Below, in pieces: positions 51,886 to 60,606 of a stretch of 64,000 nucleotides of DNA. Origin of the DNA: Sporichthya polymorpha DSM 43042. GTDB lineage: Bacteria > Actinomycetota > Actinomycetes > Sporichthyales > Sporichthyaceae. Below the pieces are notes generated by a model. That model was given only the letters and a program-made list of their open reading frames with translations, ran no database searches and had not been told where the DNA came from. Location: the NCBI RefSeq assembly GCF_000384115.1, contig NZ_KB913029.1:716907-780906 (forward strand). Direction: 5' to 3'. Made by a program: the position numbers and the translations under genes. Within the stretch, counting starts at the first letter, position 1, and each line of letters opens with the position of its first letter.

Positions 51886-52101
51886 ATGACCAAGCCGTTC
51901 GTCCGGGTGAACCGGGACCGGTGCCAGGGGGTGCAGATGTGCATCGCCTGGGCCCCCGGAGCGTTCGAGGCCGGGCCCGACGGGCTGACGATCTTCCGCC
52001 CCGACGGGGAGTGGACGCTCGAGCAGCTCGAGGAAGCCGTCGAGAACTGCCCCACCGAGACGCTGACCCTGGTCCTGGACGGGGACGAGGAGACCGGCTA
52101 G
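51886..52101 (+). CDS. Small [3Fe-4S] ferredoxin, P450-partner type
   Basis: This 71-residue ferredoxin has C13, C19 and C55 (CQGVQMC and ENCPTETL), with Val where a fourth cysteine would be. It is thus a single [3Fe-4S] ferredoxin like those that reduce actinobacterial P450s. The ATG at 51886 starts MTKPFVRVNRDRC. It overlaps the end of the HTH gene by four bases, convergently. It is a candidate partner for the P450 at 6495, though the two genes are far apart. Confidence 0.92.
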   Translation: MTKPFVRVNRDRCQGVQMCIAWAPGAFEAGPDGLTIFRPDGEWTLEQLEEAVENCPTETLTLVLDGDEETG

Positions 52102-52754
52102 CGCAGCTTGGTCAGGCGAGCCAGGCACAGATCCGGGGCAACGAACGGCTCCAGCTGATCAGCCGTCACGTCCGCGCCCCACTCCTCGAGCGCTCCCTGC
52201 ATCACCCCGAGATGCAGCGAGCACACCACCGCCGACCCCGGCTCCGCGAGTTCGAGGAACGGGCAGTTCCGCAGGCCGATCTGCGTGTGCCCACCCTCCC
52301 GTCGGCGCTCGGGGGCGAAGCCGATTTCGTCGAGCAGGTCGACCAACCGACTGACCGGACTCCGCCGCGCCGCTCCTCCGTCCGCCGCCGCCAGTGCGCG
52401 ACCCTGCGCACGACCGGCCGCCAACGCCTGACCGGCCGGGTCCGGGCCGGCCGCGAGACCGGTCACCAGCGCCGCCGCCAGGAAGTGGTAGTTCCGCGGT
52501 CCGGCCGGATCCATCTTCGGCACCGCCCGGTACAGCACCGGCGGCCGGCCCGGACCGCACCGGTCGGGCCGCACCTGCTCGACGCGTCCCTGCTCCAGCA
52601 ACGCGTCCAGGTGCCACCGCACCGTGTTGGCGTGGACCCCGAGCTCCGCCGCGACGTCGAAGACCGTCAGCGGGTCGGCCGCGTCCGCCAGGACCCGGAG
52701 CACCTCCGCGCGCCGGCCGCGGGCCGGCCCGTCCGCGCGAGGCCCGTCCGTCAT
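52098..52754 (-). CDS. Winged-helix regulator with C-terminal Cys-rich domain (SufR-like)
   Basis: This 218-residue regulator has an ArsR/DeoR-type winged helix (ADPLTVFDVAAELGVHANTVRWHLDALLEQG near residues 27-57, then CGPGRPPVLYR). The C-terminal domain contains NCPFLEL, VVCSLHLGVMQG and DLCLARL. Three cysteines plus His in this order are typical of the SufR-like regulators that carry an Fe-S cluster. An operator in front of its own gene and another between the ferredoxin genes suggest an autoregulated Fe-S or redox regulon. The cluster itself is inferred. Confidence 0.85.
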   Translation of the reverse strand: MTDGPRADGPARGRRAEVLRVLADAADPLTVFDVAAELGVHANTVRWHLDALLEQGRVEQVRPDRCGPGRPPVLYRAVPKMDPAGPRNYHFLAAALVTGLAAGPDPAGQALAAGRAQGRALAAADGGAARRSPVSRLVDLLDEIGFAPERRREGGHTQIGLRNCPFLELAEPGSAVVCSLHLGVMQGALEEWGADVTADQLEPFVAPDLCLARLTKLR

Positions 52755-52760
52755 AGGTCG

Positions 52761-52791
52761 CAGTTTATCCAACGCACCCTTTGACAAACGG
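52761..52791. promoter_or_regulatory. 12-7-12 operator upstream of the HTH gene
   Basis: CAGTTTATCCAA at 52761-52772, seven bases, then TTTGACAAACGG at 52780-52791; the arms match at 9 of 12 positions. The left arm differs by one base from that of the ferredoxin operator at 51813. It begins 7 nt upstream of the regulator's ATG, a typical autorepression position. Confidence 0.65.
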
Positions 52792-52792
52792 A

Positions 52793-52821
52793 GGATTTAT
52801 ATCGTGTTACGATATAAATCC
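52793..52821. promoter_or_regulatory. Perfect 13-3-13 palindrome
   Basis: GGATTTATATCGT, three bases (GTT), ACGATATAAATCC: a perfect AT-rich inverted repeat in otherwise GC-rich DNA, between the divergent regulator gene and the gene at 52917. It lies 96 nt before that gene's ATG. The core TATCGT-N3-ACGATA is shared with the palindrome at 45831. Confidence 0.65.
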
Positions 52822-52916
52822 GGAGAGCCCCCGCCCGAGCCACGGGCGCGGGCTCCCCGCTCCAGACGCTCCCGACCGCTGGTGAGCGCGCCCTTCGGCA
52901 TCGAAGGAGGTTCCGT

Positions 52917-54278
52917 ATGGCCGAGGCCTTCGACTGGACCACGGTCGTCGACTACACCCGTCGGGTGCCGGTCGATCCCCCGCTGACGCAGTACGAACTG
53001 CCGGGCATCACCGAGGAGATGCACAAGGACGTCCCGGTCGCGGTCGTGCCGCTCTGGCACGCCGTCGTGACGGGGCGTCTGGCGTTCCCGGCCGATGACC
53101 GCGCGACGCTGCGCACAGCCCAGGCCCGCCTGGACCGAGCGCTCGCCGAGATCGAGCGCGTGTACCCGCTGCAGCCGGGCGGCCTCTTCGTCCAGGTCGC
53201 CTACGGCACGCCGTACTTCCGGGAGCGGTTCCCGACGAGCCTGACCGACGAGTTCATGCCGAAGTCGGTGATGCCGGGCAGCGAGGGCGAGTGGGCGCTC
53301 GTCGACAGCATCCGGTTCCCCATGGACCCGCCGGACCTGCTCCTGGAGCAGAACGACATCTGCCTCCACTTCAAGAGCGACTACCGCCACCACATCGAGG
53401 ACGTCATCGACGCCCTCTTCTCCCCCGGCGACCACCGCCTCAACGGCATCCCCGCCCAGGGTGTGTTCATCGGCGATCTGGTCACCGTCACCTCGACCCG
53501 CCGCGGATTCGCCGGACGGAGCATGCCGAAGCTCGTCGGCGAACACCTCGGCATCGCCGGCGCCGACCGGATCCCGGACGGCGCGATGCTGTTCCTCGGC
53601 TTCACGTCCAGCCACGTGCACGGCCTCGCCGCGGGGAACCTCGCCAGCTTCGAGACCCTCCCCGGGTTCACCGACCAGCTTCCCGGGAGCTACTTCGCGC
53701 ACGGCACCGCAATGCACCTCTCCCACATCGCGCTCGACCTGGAGCGGTGGTACGCGTTCACCCCACGGGAGCGCCTGCACCGCATGTTCCACCCCCGGCG
53801 CACGGAGACCGAGGAGGTCCTCAGCCCGGACCAGTCCCCCGCGACCACGACGTTCAAGGAGGAACGGGACGGCGACGCCGCCCGCTACCGACTCGTCGGC
53901 CACAACGAGCAGATGCAGTTCCTCTCCCGCGTCGAGACCGACACCGTCACCGCCTACGGCGAGAAGGTCGAGCGCGGCACCGCGTTCTTCCTGCGGCAGG
54001 ACTTCGACACCGTCGAGAACCCCTTCGGCTTCTCCGTCGACGAACCCGTCTCCCCCGAACCTCGCGCCGGGGTGCACTTCGTCGGCCTCGGGCCCTGCTC
54101 CCAGCACTACGAACTCATGCGGCGCGAGATGGACAGCCCGGATCTGAAGGAGCGTCACGGCCTGCCGGACGAGAACCTCGGCTTCACCGACGTCCTCACC
54201 ACCACGCACCGGCAGAACTACCTGCTACCGCCCCGGGCGCACCGGTCCTTCCCGCTGGCCGAGGTGCTCGTCTCCTGA
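52917..54278 (+). CDS. Dyp-type peroxidase-like (DUF7405-like) protein, tentative
   Basis: This 453-residue protein has no signal peptide. The order NDICLHFKSDYRHHIEDVIDAL near residue 143, GVFIGDLVTVTS and RRGFAGRSMPK near 182-200, then GSYFAHGTAMHLSHIALDLERWY near 257-280 recalls Dyp-like heme peroxidases and the DUF7405 group, with His residues that could bind heme. The assignment is tentative. GAAGGAGG lies before the ATG at 52917. The palindrome at 52793 probably controls it. Its last 54 nt overlap the convergent gene at 54225. Confidence 0.65.
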   Translation: MAEAFDWTTVVDYTRRVPVDPPLTQYELPGITEEMHKDVPVAVVPLWHAVVTGRLAFPADDRATLRTAQARLDRALAEIERVYPLQPGGLFVQVAYGTPYFRERFPTSLTDEFMPKSVMPGSEGEWALVDSIRFPMDPPDLLLEQNDICLHFKSDYRHHIEDVIDALFSPGDHRLNGIPAQGVFIGDLVTVTSTRRGFAGRSMPKLVGEHLGIAGADRIPDGAMLFLGFTSSHVHGLAAGNLASFETLPGFTDQLPGSYFAHGTAMHLSHIALDLERWYAFTPRERLHRMFHPRRTETEEVLSPDQSPATTTFKEERDGDAARYRLVGHNEQMQFLSRVETDTVTAYGEKVERGTAFFLRQDFDTVENPFGFSVDEPVSPEPRAGVHFVGLGPCSQHYELMRREMDSPDLKERHGLPDENLGFTDVLTTTHRQNYLLPPRAHRSFPLAEVLVS

Positions 54279-55295
54279 CCACGCGCGCGGCAGGAAGTGG
54301 CGCAGGTACCCGGAGGAGAGGATGTCCTGGAAGTCACCGTGACCGACCCGCCCGTCCGGGGTCTCCCAGCGCGCCAGGCACATGAACGAGGACATGTTGT
54401 GCCAGGCCCGCCACTCCGACGCGGCGAGGATCGTGCCGCGCAGCGGCAGGTCGCGCCCGCGGTCGTCGGTGAGCGTGACGTCGACGCGTTCGGGGAACAA
54501 GGTGGCCGGGTTGCGCTGCGTGCGCTTGCGGATCGCGACGACGGGTGAGTAGCCGCCGTCCCGGCAGATCCACCCGGCACGCAGCGGGTCACCCCCGGGG
54601 ACCTCGAGCGTGCCCGCCCACTCCGGCTTCAGGTCCGGGGAGTCGAACGCGGTGGCGCCGAAGCTGAGGTCCGGACCGAGGACGCCGTTGAGCCACGTCA
54701 TCGGCGGCAGGTCGCAGTGCACCTCGCGCCGGAGCTGACCCCAGGACCGGTCGCGGACGCTGTAGCCGTCCACCGCGTACTGCCGGCCGGCGAGGGTGAG
54801 CGTCCCGTGCGTCCGCATCGGCTGCTCCAGGTGGAACCCGGTCTCCAGCACCATCGGCTCGGCGAGCGCGGTGAACTCGACCTCGAAGGCGCTGCCGCGC
54901 GACTCGTCGGCGTACCGGGCCCGCAGCGTCCGCAGCGGCTCGACCACCTCCGCCTCGTACCCGTTCGGCAGCCGGTAGCGGTGCAGGTCGTCCGCCAGCA
55001 CCGCGTCGTCGACGTAGGTGACGATGTCGAACAGGTCCGAACCCAGGCTGTTCGGCTGCACCCCGCGCCACACCCACGCCCCGCCGGTGACGACCCCGAG
55101 GTTCGGGTGATGCCACAGGTACCCGAGCCCGCAGATCCCGTGCTCCGGGACGCTGAACCCCAGCGCCTGCGTCTCCGTCAGCTCCGGCCCCGGCTGCGCC
55201 ACCCGCGCCTCGGGGTGCAGGAACTCGTCCCGCGGGTCGGGCACAGCGAACCGGCTGTTCTTCGCCTCCCAGAACGCTTTCGCGGTGTCGCTCAT
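54225..55295 (-). CDS. CrtC/AttH-like 'RDRSWG' family protein (paralogue 5)
   Basis: This 356-residue protein has RDRSWG at residues 181-186 and a family-typical layout: GFSVPEHGICGLGYLWHHPNLGVVTGG near 46-72, a THGTL-x-L-x-G-x-QY block before the motif, and ARWETPDGRVGHGDFQDILS at the end. It is most like the copies at 3866 and 8826 (GFQIPDRDINGF and GFTVPERNICGF blocks). The ATG at 55295 has a purine-rich site upstream. It lies about 24 kb from the other copies, without LLM or kinase neighbours. Its 3' end overlaps the convergent gene by 54 nt. Confidence 0.75.
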   Translation of the reverse strand: MSDTAKAFWEAKNSRFAVPDPRDEFLHPEARVAQPGPELTETQALGFSVPEHGICGLGYLWHHPNLGVVTGGAWVWRGVQPNSLGSDLFDIVTYVDDAVLADDLHRYRLPNGYEAEVVEPLRTLRARYADESRGSAFEVEFTALAEPMVLETGFHLEQPMRTHGTLTLAGRQYAVDGYSVRDRSWGQLRREVHCDLPPMTWLNGVLGPDLSFGATAFDSPDLKPEWAGTLEVPGGDPLRAGWICRDGGYSPVVAIRKRTQRNPATLFPERVDVTLTDDRGRDLPLRGTILAASEWRAWHNMSSFMCLARWETPDGRVGHGDFQDILSSGYLRHFLPRAWSGDEHLGQREGPVRPGR

Positions 55296-55530
55296 CCCGT
55301 CCCTTCCCTCGGCCCCGGGCAGCAGCGTTCCCGATCCCGCGCGGTGGCGGTCCACCGGGGTCCCACCACGGGCGGACCGAACTGAACGGCCGACCCGGCC
55401 CCGGCCGATCGGCCGATCCGGCAACGGCCCGGCCCCGCCGACACTTCGGAGCGGGGCGGCTTGACGCTGCCCGGAAACCGGGGGTCCGACGGCGCTTCCG
55501 GGACATATAGGTCGATCGGGCAGGTTGCTG

Positions 55531-57480
55531 GTGTCGCGGACCAAGCGGATGACGCGCGTTGCTGTTCTGTGCATGGCGAGCGTCAGCGCGTCGATGCTCT
55601 TCACCCTGCCATCGGCTGATGCCTCGTCATCCGCGTCGGCGCCGGCGACAGCACAGGTCGCTGCTGCTGCGAAGAGCCGACTCGCCGGCTGGTCGACCAA
55701 GGCCGTCACCGTCCGGCTCAACGGCGAACTCGGTACCGACGTCACCGTCACGCCCAAGGCGAAGCGGACGATCGACGTTCAGTACCGCAAGCGCGGAACG
55801 ACCAAGTGGCTGACGCGGTCGCGCATCGCCAGCTCGAGCGCAGGTGCTGCGTACGTGGTCTTCAAGCCGCCTGCGCGGGGGGTCTGGGAGGTGCGGCTGC
55901 TCGTGGCCGCGACCCGATCCGCCGGCAAGGTGGTCACCGGAAAGCGCGTGGTCACCGTCAAGGGCACGGCGACCCCGACCAAGAGCGTCGGGACCCGCCT
56001 AGCGAGCAGGGCCGCCACCGGAGAACGCCTTACCGTCCCGGGCGACGTCAATCCCCCAGCGGTGCGCCGGATCCAAATCCAGATTCGGCCCGTGGCCGTC
56101 AAGACGTGGCAGACGGCGGCCGTCACCACCTCCGGAGCGAACGGTAGGTTCACGGCCCCGATCATCTTTCCGAAGGCCGGAGAGTGGCGGCTCCGGGCGG
56201 TCGCCGACGGATCCCCCACCCAGGCAGCCCTGAAGGGCAGCGAGCGCGTGGTCTACGTAGGCCCGCGACTTCGGATGGGACTGAAAGGTGCGACCGGGCT
56301 CGCGCTGGCGCCAGCTGGGTCTCGCATCACCTCGGCCGTGGCCGGCGGCGCCCCGGCCGGCACGGTGCGGACGACGGCCACGGAGCCCACGCTCGTCATC
56401 GTCAAGCCTGACGGGTCTTTGACGAGTGCGATCGAGGGCAAGGCCTCGGCCAGTCGTTTCATGATCGCGCCGACCGGCGACGTGTACGTGCTCTTCAGCC
56501 GCCGCACCAACGCGAGCGCCGGCGGGGACGGCGACTGCCTGCTGGCCCGGGTGGACCGCAGCACGGGTCTGATGAGCTGCGTGGACAGCACCCTGTCGTC
56601 CATCACCTGGCCCGACGACCAGTGGGGGTACCGCAACCCCGCGGTGCAGTTCGACGACAAGGGCGCGGTCTACTACGAGGGCTGGACCACCGACGGCCGC
56701 ACCGTCCTCCGCCGGTCCCACAACGGCGTCACGAAGAACCTGATCAACGACGCCATCTCTCTCCAGGACTTCTTGGTCATCGGCGACGGCAGCGTTTTCC
56801 TGCGGGGCTCCACCAACGTCTCCGGCACATCGTGGGTTCGGCGCATCACCCCGCAGGGCGGCCTGCAGACCTTGGCCACGCACAACTCGGGCAACCTCCT
56901 CCACCAGTTCCCGGACGGAAACGTCTACATCGGCCTCTACGACGGCTCGGGTAGCGGGGTTGCCCGCTTCCTCACCGCCAGCGGGACGATGGACCCGAAC
57001 CGCATGGACATCAGCACTTACTGCGCGATCGACCGCTGGGATCCCGCGTTCTGCGGCTCCAACGGCGCGTATGTCAGCAACGTCGTGACGACCGAGAACA
57101 ACGAGGTGTTCGCCGTAACCGGGGGTCGGGTGTTTCAGCTCTACCCGACGCTGAGCAAGCCGACGACCACCATCCATCAGGTCACCAACCTCGCCGCCGG
57201 ATCAGCGGGGAGGCTCTTTGTCGCCGGCTTGGGCGCAGGGGGCGTGAACTCGCTCAGCGTGCTCGACACCGCTACCGACACCGAGTCCGTGGTGGTCGGG
57301 GCCGCGAACGAGGCCGAGGTCTACCGGCTCCACCACCTCCCCGCGACGAACTCGGTCATGTTCGACGGGCTGCGGTTCGCGGACAACACCTATGTCGTCG
57401 GCCGCCTGGACCTGGCGACGATGAAGGTGACGACGAAGCCCACCGGAACCACTCGGCTCGTGGACTTCCAGACGTTCTGA
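55531..57480 (+). CDS. Secreted propeller-like protein, unknown function
   Basis: This 649-residue protein starts at a GTG at 55531 with GGGCAGG upstream; an ATG at 55549 is the alternative. A signal peptide ends near residue 32. Residues 50-230 look like two Ig-like beta domains (Val/Thr/Lys-rich). Residues 250-645 have repeating blocks such as DDKGAVYYEGW, IGDGSVFLRG and PDGNVYIGLYDGSGSG, suggesting a beta-propeller. No catalytic motif was seen. The 235 bp before it contain a 14-bp palindrome CGGCCGATCGGCCG at 55402-55415. Confidence 0.75.
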   Translation: MSRTKRMTRVAVLCMASVSASMLFTLPSADASSSASAPATAQVAAAAKSRLAGWSTKAVTVRLNGELGTDVTVTPKAKRTIDVQYRKRGTTKWLTRSRIASSSAGAAYVVFKPPARGVWEVRLLVAATRSAGKVVTGKRVVTVKGTATPTKSVGTRLASRAATGERLTVPGDVNPPAVRRIQIQIRPVAVKTWQTAAVTTSGANGRFTAPIIFPKAGEWRLRAVADGSPTQAALKGSERVVYVGPRLRMGLKGATGLALAPAGSRITSAVAGGAPAGTVRTTATEPTLVIVKPDGSLTSAIEGKASASRFMIAPTGDVYVLFSRRTNASAGGDGDCLLARVDRSTGLMSCVDSTLSSITWPDDQWGYRNPAVQFDDKGAVYYEGWTTDGRTVLRRSHNGVTKNLINDAISLQDFLVIGDGSVFLRGSTNVSGTSWVRRITPQGGLQTLATHNSGNLLHQFPDGNVYIGLYDGSGSGVARFLTASGTMDPNRMDISTYCAIDRWDPAFCGSNGAYVSNVVTTENNEVFAVTGGRVFQLYPTLSKPTTTIHQVTNLAAGSAGRLFVAGLGAGGVNSLSVLDTATDTESVVVGAANEAEVYRLHHLPATNSVMFDGLRFADNTYVVGRLDLATMKVTTKPTGTTRLVDFQTF

Positions 57481-57629
57481 CCAACCCGCCGGTCTCACCG
57501 GGTGCCACCGGTTGATGACGGAGAGCAACCATCGTTCCCGAGACCGGGCGCAGGGCCGAGAAATGGGCAGTTAAGCTCACATTGGCCGGGTACATCTCCG
57601 ACAATCGCCCGCAGAAACGGAGGCCCCCC

Positions 57630-58208
57630 ATGTCTGCTGCGGACAACAAGGAAACCCCAGGTCAGGAGCCCCAGGAGCTCCTCGACCGTCGATCGGCGCT
57701 ACGGAACTTCTCCCTGGTCGGCCTGGCCGCGGTGGCGGCCCCGGCGGCCGCGGCACCGAAGGATCCCGTCACCGACCTGCTCAACTCCCTGCTCGGCGGC
57801 GGCGGGTCCGAGCCCGCGCCGTCGGAGCCGGCTCCGACCCCGGCGCCGAAGCCCCCGACAGAGGTCAAGTCGGTCGAGCCGAAGGGCAAGTACGTCAAGG
57901 CGAGCAAGGAGCCGATGGGCTCGGTCGAGGACATCCCGGTCAACAGCGGTGTCCTCTACGAGGCCGAGCAGTACGTCATCGCCCAGCCGAAGGCCGGGCA
58001 CTTCGTCGGCTACGACGCCCTGTGCACGCACGAGGGCTGCCCGGTCGACTCGTTCGGCACGCCTGGGCAGATGAACTGCTCGTGCCACGGCGCGAAGTTC
58101 AACCTCGCCACCGGCAAGGTCGAGGACGGCCCGGCGAAGAAGCCGCTGCCGAAGAAGCCGATCGTGATCGAGAACGGCAAGATCTACAAGGCGAAGAAGG
58201 CCAAGTAG
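57630..58208 (+). CDS. Rieske [2Fe-2S] protein, exported
   Basis: This 192-residue protein has GGAGG six bases before the ATG at 57630. An N-terminal RRSALRNFSLVGLAAVAAPAAAA segment resembles a twin-arginine signal, followed by a Pro/Glu-rich linker. The C-terminal Rieske domain shows CTHEGC near residues 131-136 and CSCHG near 151-155, giving the two Cys and two His cluster ligands. The family's GS-x-Y-D fold is evident. It may pass electrons in the envelope. It is 25 nt upstream of the penicillin-binding protein gene. Confidence 0.9.
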   Translation: MSAADNKETPGQEPQELLDRRSALRNFSLVGLAAVAAPAAAAPKDPVTDLLNSLLGGGGSEPAPSEPAPTPAPKPPTEVKSVEPKGKYVKASKEPMGSVEDIPVNSGVLYEAEQYVIAQPKAGHFVGYDALCTHEGCPVDSFGTPGQMNCSCHGAKFNLATGKVEDGPAKKPLPKKPIVIENGKIYKAKKAK

Positions 58209-58233
58209 ACCCAGACAGGAGATCGAGCGACCG

Positions 58234-60111
58234 ATGCGCCGACGGATCCGAGACATCGCCGGCGGCGCGTCGGTCGCTCTTCTTCTGGCCGGGTGCGGAC
58301 TGCTCGGCGGAGACGACGACAGCGACGAGATCACCGCGGCGGGGACGGCGTTCCTCGAGGACTGGGCGGCGGGGCGGTACCCCGAGGCGGCGGCGCGGAC
58401 GACCGACCCGGCGAAGGCGGAGCAGACACTTAAGTCGGTGTCCGACGCCCTGCGTCTGTCGAGCCGCACCCTCCGACCCGGCGCGCTGACGGGCTGCCAG
58501 AACGACGAGCCCTGCCAACTCGGGTTCGAGGCGACCCTCTCCCTCGCGACCCTCGGCGACTGGACCTACGCGGGCGCGCTGACGCTCACTCAGGCCGCGG
58601 AGGCGTGGCAGGTCGAGTGGAGCCCCGCGGTCGTCCACCCGAAACTCACCGCCGACACCGCGCTCGCGCGCGTCCGCGAGCTGCCGCCGCGCGCCCCGAT
58701 CCTCGACCGCGAGAACCGGCCCCTGGTCACCGACCAGGAGGTCGTCCGCGTCGGGATCACCGCCGGCAAGACGCTCGAGGAGAGCATCCGCAAGCTGGCC
58801 CAGGTGCTCGACCTGAACTACGAGACGCTCGCCCAACGCAGCAAGAACACGCCGACGAGCCAGTTCGTCGAGGCGGTCGTGCTCCGCAAGTCCGAGCACG
58901 ACGCGGTCAAGCTCCAACTCGACGACATCCCGGGCGTCCTGGAACGGCCCGACACCCTCCCCCTCGCCCCGACCCGGCAGTACGCGCGGGCCCTGCTCGG
59001 CGCGGTCACCCCCGCCACCAAGGAGACGCTCGAGAAGGCCGGCCCCATGGCCTCCAGCGCCGACGAGGTCGGGTCGTTCGGCCTGCAGGCGAAGTTCCAG
59101 CAGCAGCTCGCCGGCCTGCCCGGTGGTCGCGTCAACCTCGTGAAGACCCCCGACCGCACCGTCGTCGAGACCCTGCACGAGTTCGTCGCCAAGCCCGGCT
59201 CCCCGGTCCAGCTCACCCTCGACAAGCGGGTGCAGGACGCGGCCGAGAGCGCGCTCGCCGCCGTGACCAACGGGGCCTCGCTCGTCGCCATCGACACCGA
59301 GACCGGCGACGTCCTCGCGGTCGCGAACGGTCCCGTCGACCGGTCCGCCGAGGACCGCGCGCTCTCCGGCCGTTACCCGCCCGGCTCCACCTTCAAGGTC
59401 GTCACCACGACGGCGCTGCTGCGCGACGGGCTGAAGACCACCGACACCGTCGCCTGCCCGGCAACCGTCAACGTCGGCGGCAAGCGGTTCGAGAACTACG
59501 ACGGTCTCGGCGCCCTGGGCAACGTCCCGTTCCGCAAGGACTTCACCGAGTCCTGCAACACCGCGTTCATCACGCGCGCCGGCGACCTCGCATCCGACGG
59601 CCTGACTCAGGCCGCCGCGGCGTTCGGCCTCGGCTCCGGCTGGGACCTCGGCGTCCCCAGCTACTCCGGCAGCGTCCCCACCTCGACCAGCCCGATCGAC
59701 CAGGGCGCCGCCGCGATCGGCCAGGGCCGCGTCCTGATGAGCCCGCTCGCGATGGCGTCGGTCGCGGCGACCGTCGCCTCCGGCACCCCGCGGGCCCCCC
59801 GGCTGCTCATGGATGAGGAGCCGTCAGAAACCGGCGAGCCGCTGCCCGAGGCCGAGACCCTGCGCGATCTCATGCTCGCCACCGTCCGCGAGGGAACGGC
59901 GAACGTCCTGCAGATCGCCGGCGAGGAGATCGGCGCCAAGACCGGCACCGCCGAGTACGGGAGCGGCGACAAGGCCGGGCTGCACGCCTGGATGATCGGG
60001 TTCACCGGGCGCATCGCGTTCGCGGTGATCGTCGAGGACGGCGTCAGCGGGTCGAAGACCGCGGGGCCGGTCGCGCGTCGCTTCCTGCTCGCGGTCCGCG
60101 GCCTCGACTGA
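58234..60111 (+). CDS. Penicillin-binding lipoprotein (class B, NTF2-like N-terminus)
   Basis: This 625-residue lipoprotein has a lipobox LLAGC near residue 21, an NTF2/MecA-N-like domain (residues 30-135), a dimerisation domain and a transpeptidase domain. The active-site motifs are STFK (PPGSTFKVV near 388), SCN (ESCNTAF near 446) and KTG (AKTGTAEYG near 572). It cross-links peptidoglycan at the membrane surface. It resembles mycobacterial PbpA/PbpX-type and MecA-like proteins. Its 3' end overlaps the convergent zinc-finger-like gene by 68 nt. Confidence 0.94.
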   Translation: MRRRIRDIAGGASVALLLAGCGLLGGDDDSDEITAAGTAFLEDWAAGRYPEAAARTTDPAKAEQTLKSVSDALRLSSRTLRPGALTGCQNDEPCQLGFEATLSLATLGDWTYAGALTLTQAAEAWQVEWSPAVVHPKLTADTALARVRELPPRAPILDRENRPLVTDQEVVRVGITAGKTLEESIRKLAQVLDLNYETLAQRSKNTPTSQFVEAVVLRKSEHDAVKLQLDDIPGVLERPDTLPLAPTRQYARALLGAVTPATKETLEKAGPMASSADEVGSFGLQAKFQQQLAGLPGGRVNLVKTPDRTVVETLHEFVAKPGSPVQLTLDKRVQDAAESALAAVTNGASLVAIDTETGDVLAVANGPVDRSAEDRALSGRYPPGSTFKVVTTTALLRDGLKTTDTVACPATVNVGGKRFENYDGLGALGNVPFRKDFTESCNTAFITRAGDLASDGLTQAAAAFGLGSGWDLGVPSYSGSVPTSTSPIDQGAAAIGQGRVLMSPLAMASVAATVASGTPRAPRLLMDEEPSETGEPLPEAETLRDLMLATVREGTANVLQIAGEEIGAKTGTAEYGSGDKAGLHAWMIGFTGRIAFAVIVEDGVSGSKTAGPVARRFLLAVRGLD

Positions 60112-60364
60112 GCAGGTTCGACGCCGCCCGCCCCCCGACCCGATCCGCGACCACGACCTCCAGCAGGAACTGCGCGTCCTCCCCGCACACGAGGCACGCC
60201 TCGACGTGCCGCCGCATCACCGGATCGCTCTGGCGGTTCGTCGCCACCTGTTCGACGTAGGCGCACAGCCGGTCGAAGCACTCGTCGCAGCTGAGGTAGG
60301 GACCGGCGTCGAACGTCAGCGCGGCCACGACGTCCTGCAGAGACGGTGCGACGGACGGGCCCAT
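60044..60364 (-). CDS. Small Cys-rich protein, zinc-finger anti-sigma-like
   Basis: This 106-residue protein starts MGPSVAPSLQDVV at 60364. It has CDECFDRLCAYVE near residues 25-38, then MRRHVEACLVCGEDAQFLLE near 54-73. The C-x2-C-x4-C...H-x3-C-x2-C pattern resembles zf-HC2-type anti-sigma or related zinc proteins. The last 25 residues are low-complexity and overlap the end of the penicillin-binding gene. No sigma factor gene is adjacent. A role in stress sensing is speculative. Confidence 0.6.
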   Translation of the reverse strand: MGPSVAPSLQDVVAALTFDAGPYLSCDECFDRLCAYVEQVATNRQSDPVMRRHVEACLVCGEDAQFLLEVVVADRVGGRAASNLLSRGRGPRAGSDARPAPRSSTR

Positions 60365-60606
60365 GCTGAACTCCGGTTTGGGTGAGGACGTTCCATGGGT
60401 GTCGCGGCGCCGACGTGTCTTACGCCCTCGTTCCGAAGAAAAGTCCAAGAGCGCCGACGGGGTAAGACCGAGCCCTCTAAAGCCAACTAAACCAGGAGAA
60501 ACACCTCCCCCTCCCGGGCGCGCCGGACCCGCCTGTCGACGCATCGCTTCTGCCGCACGCCGACACCTCCGCCCGACCCTGACCTGGCCAAGGAGCGTGC
60601 GTAGCC

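Noticed and set aside
52751-52942. Small minus-strand frame spanning the 13-3-13 palindrome
   Set aside because: It covers the regulatory gap and the divergent gene's start, has no family similarity and contains the operators.
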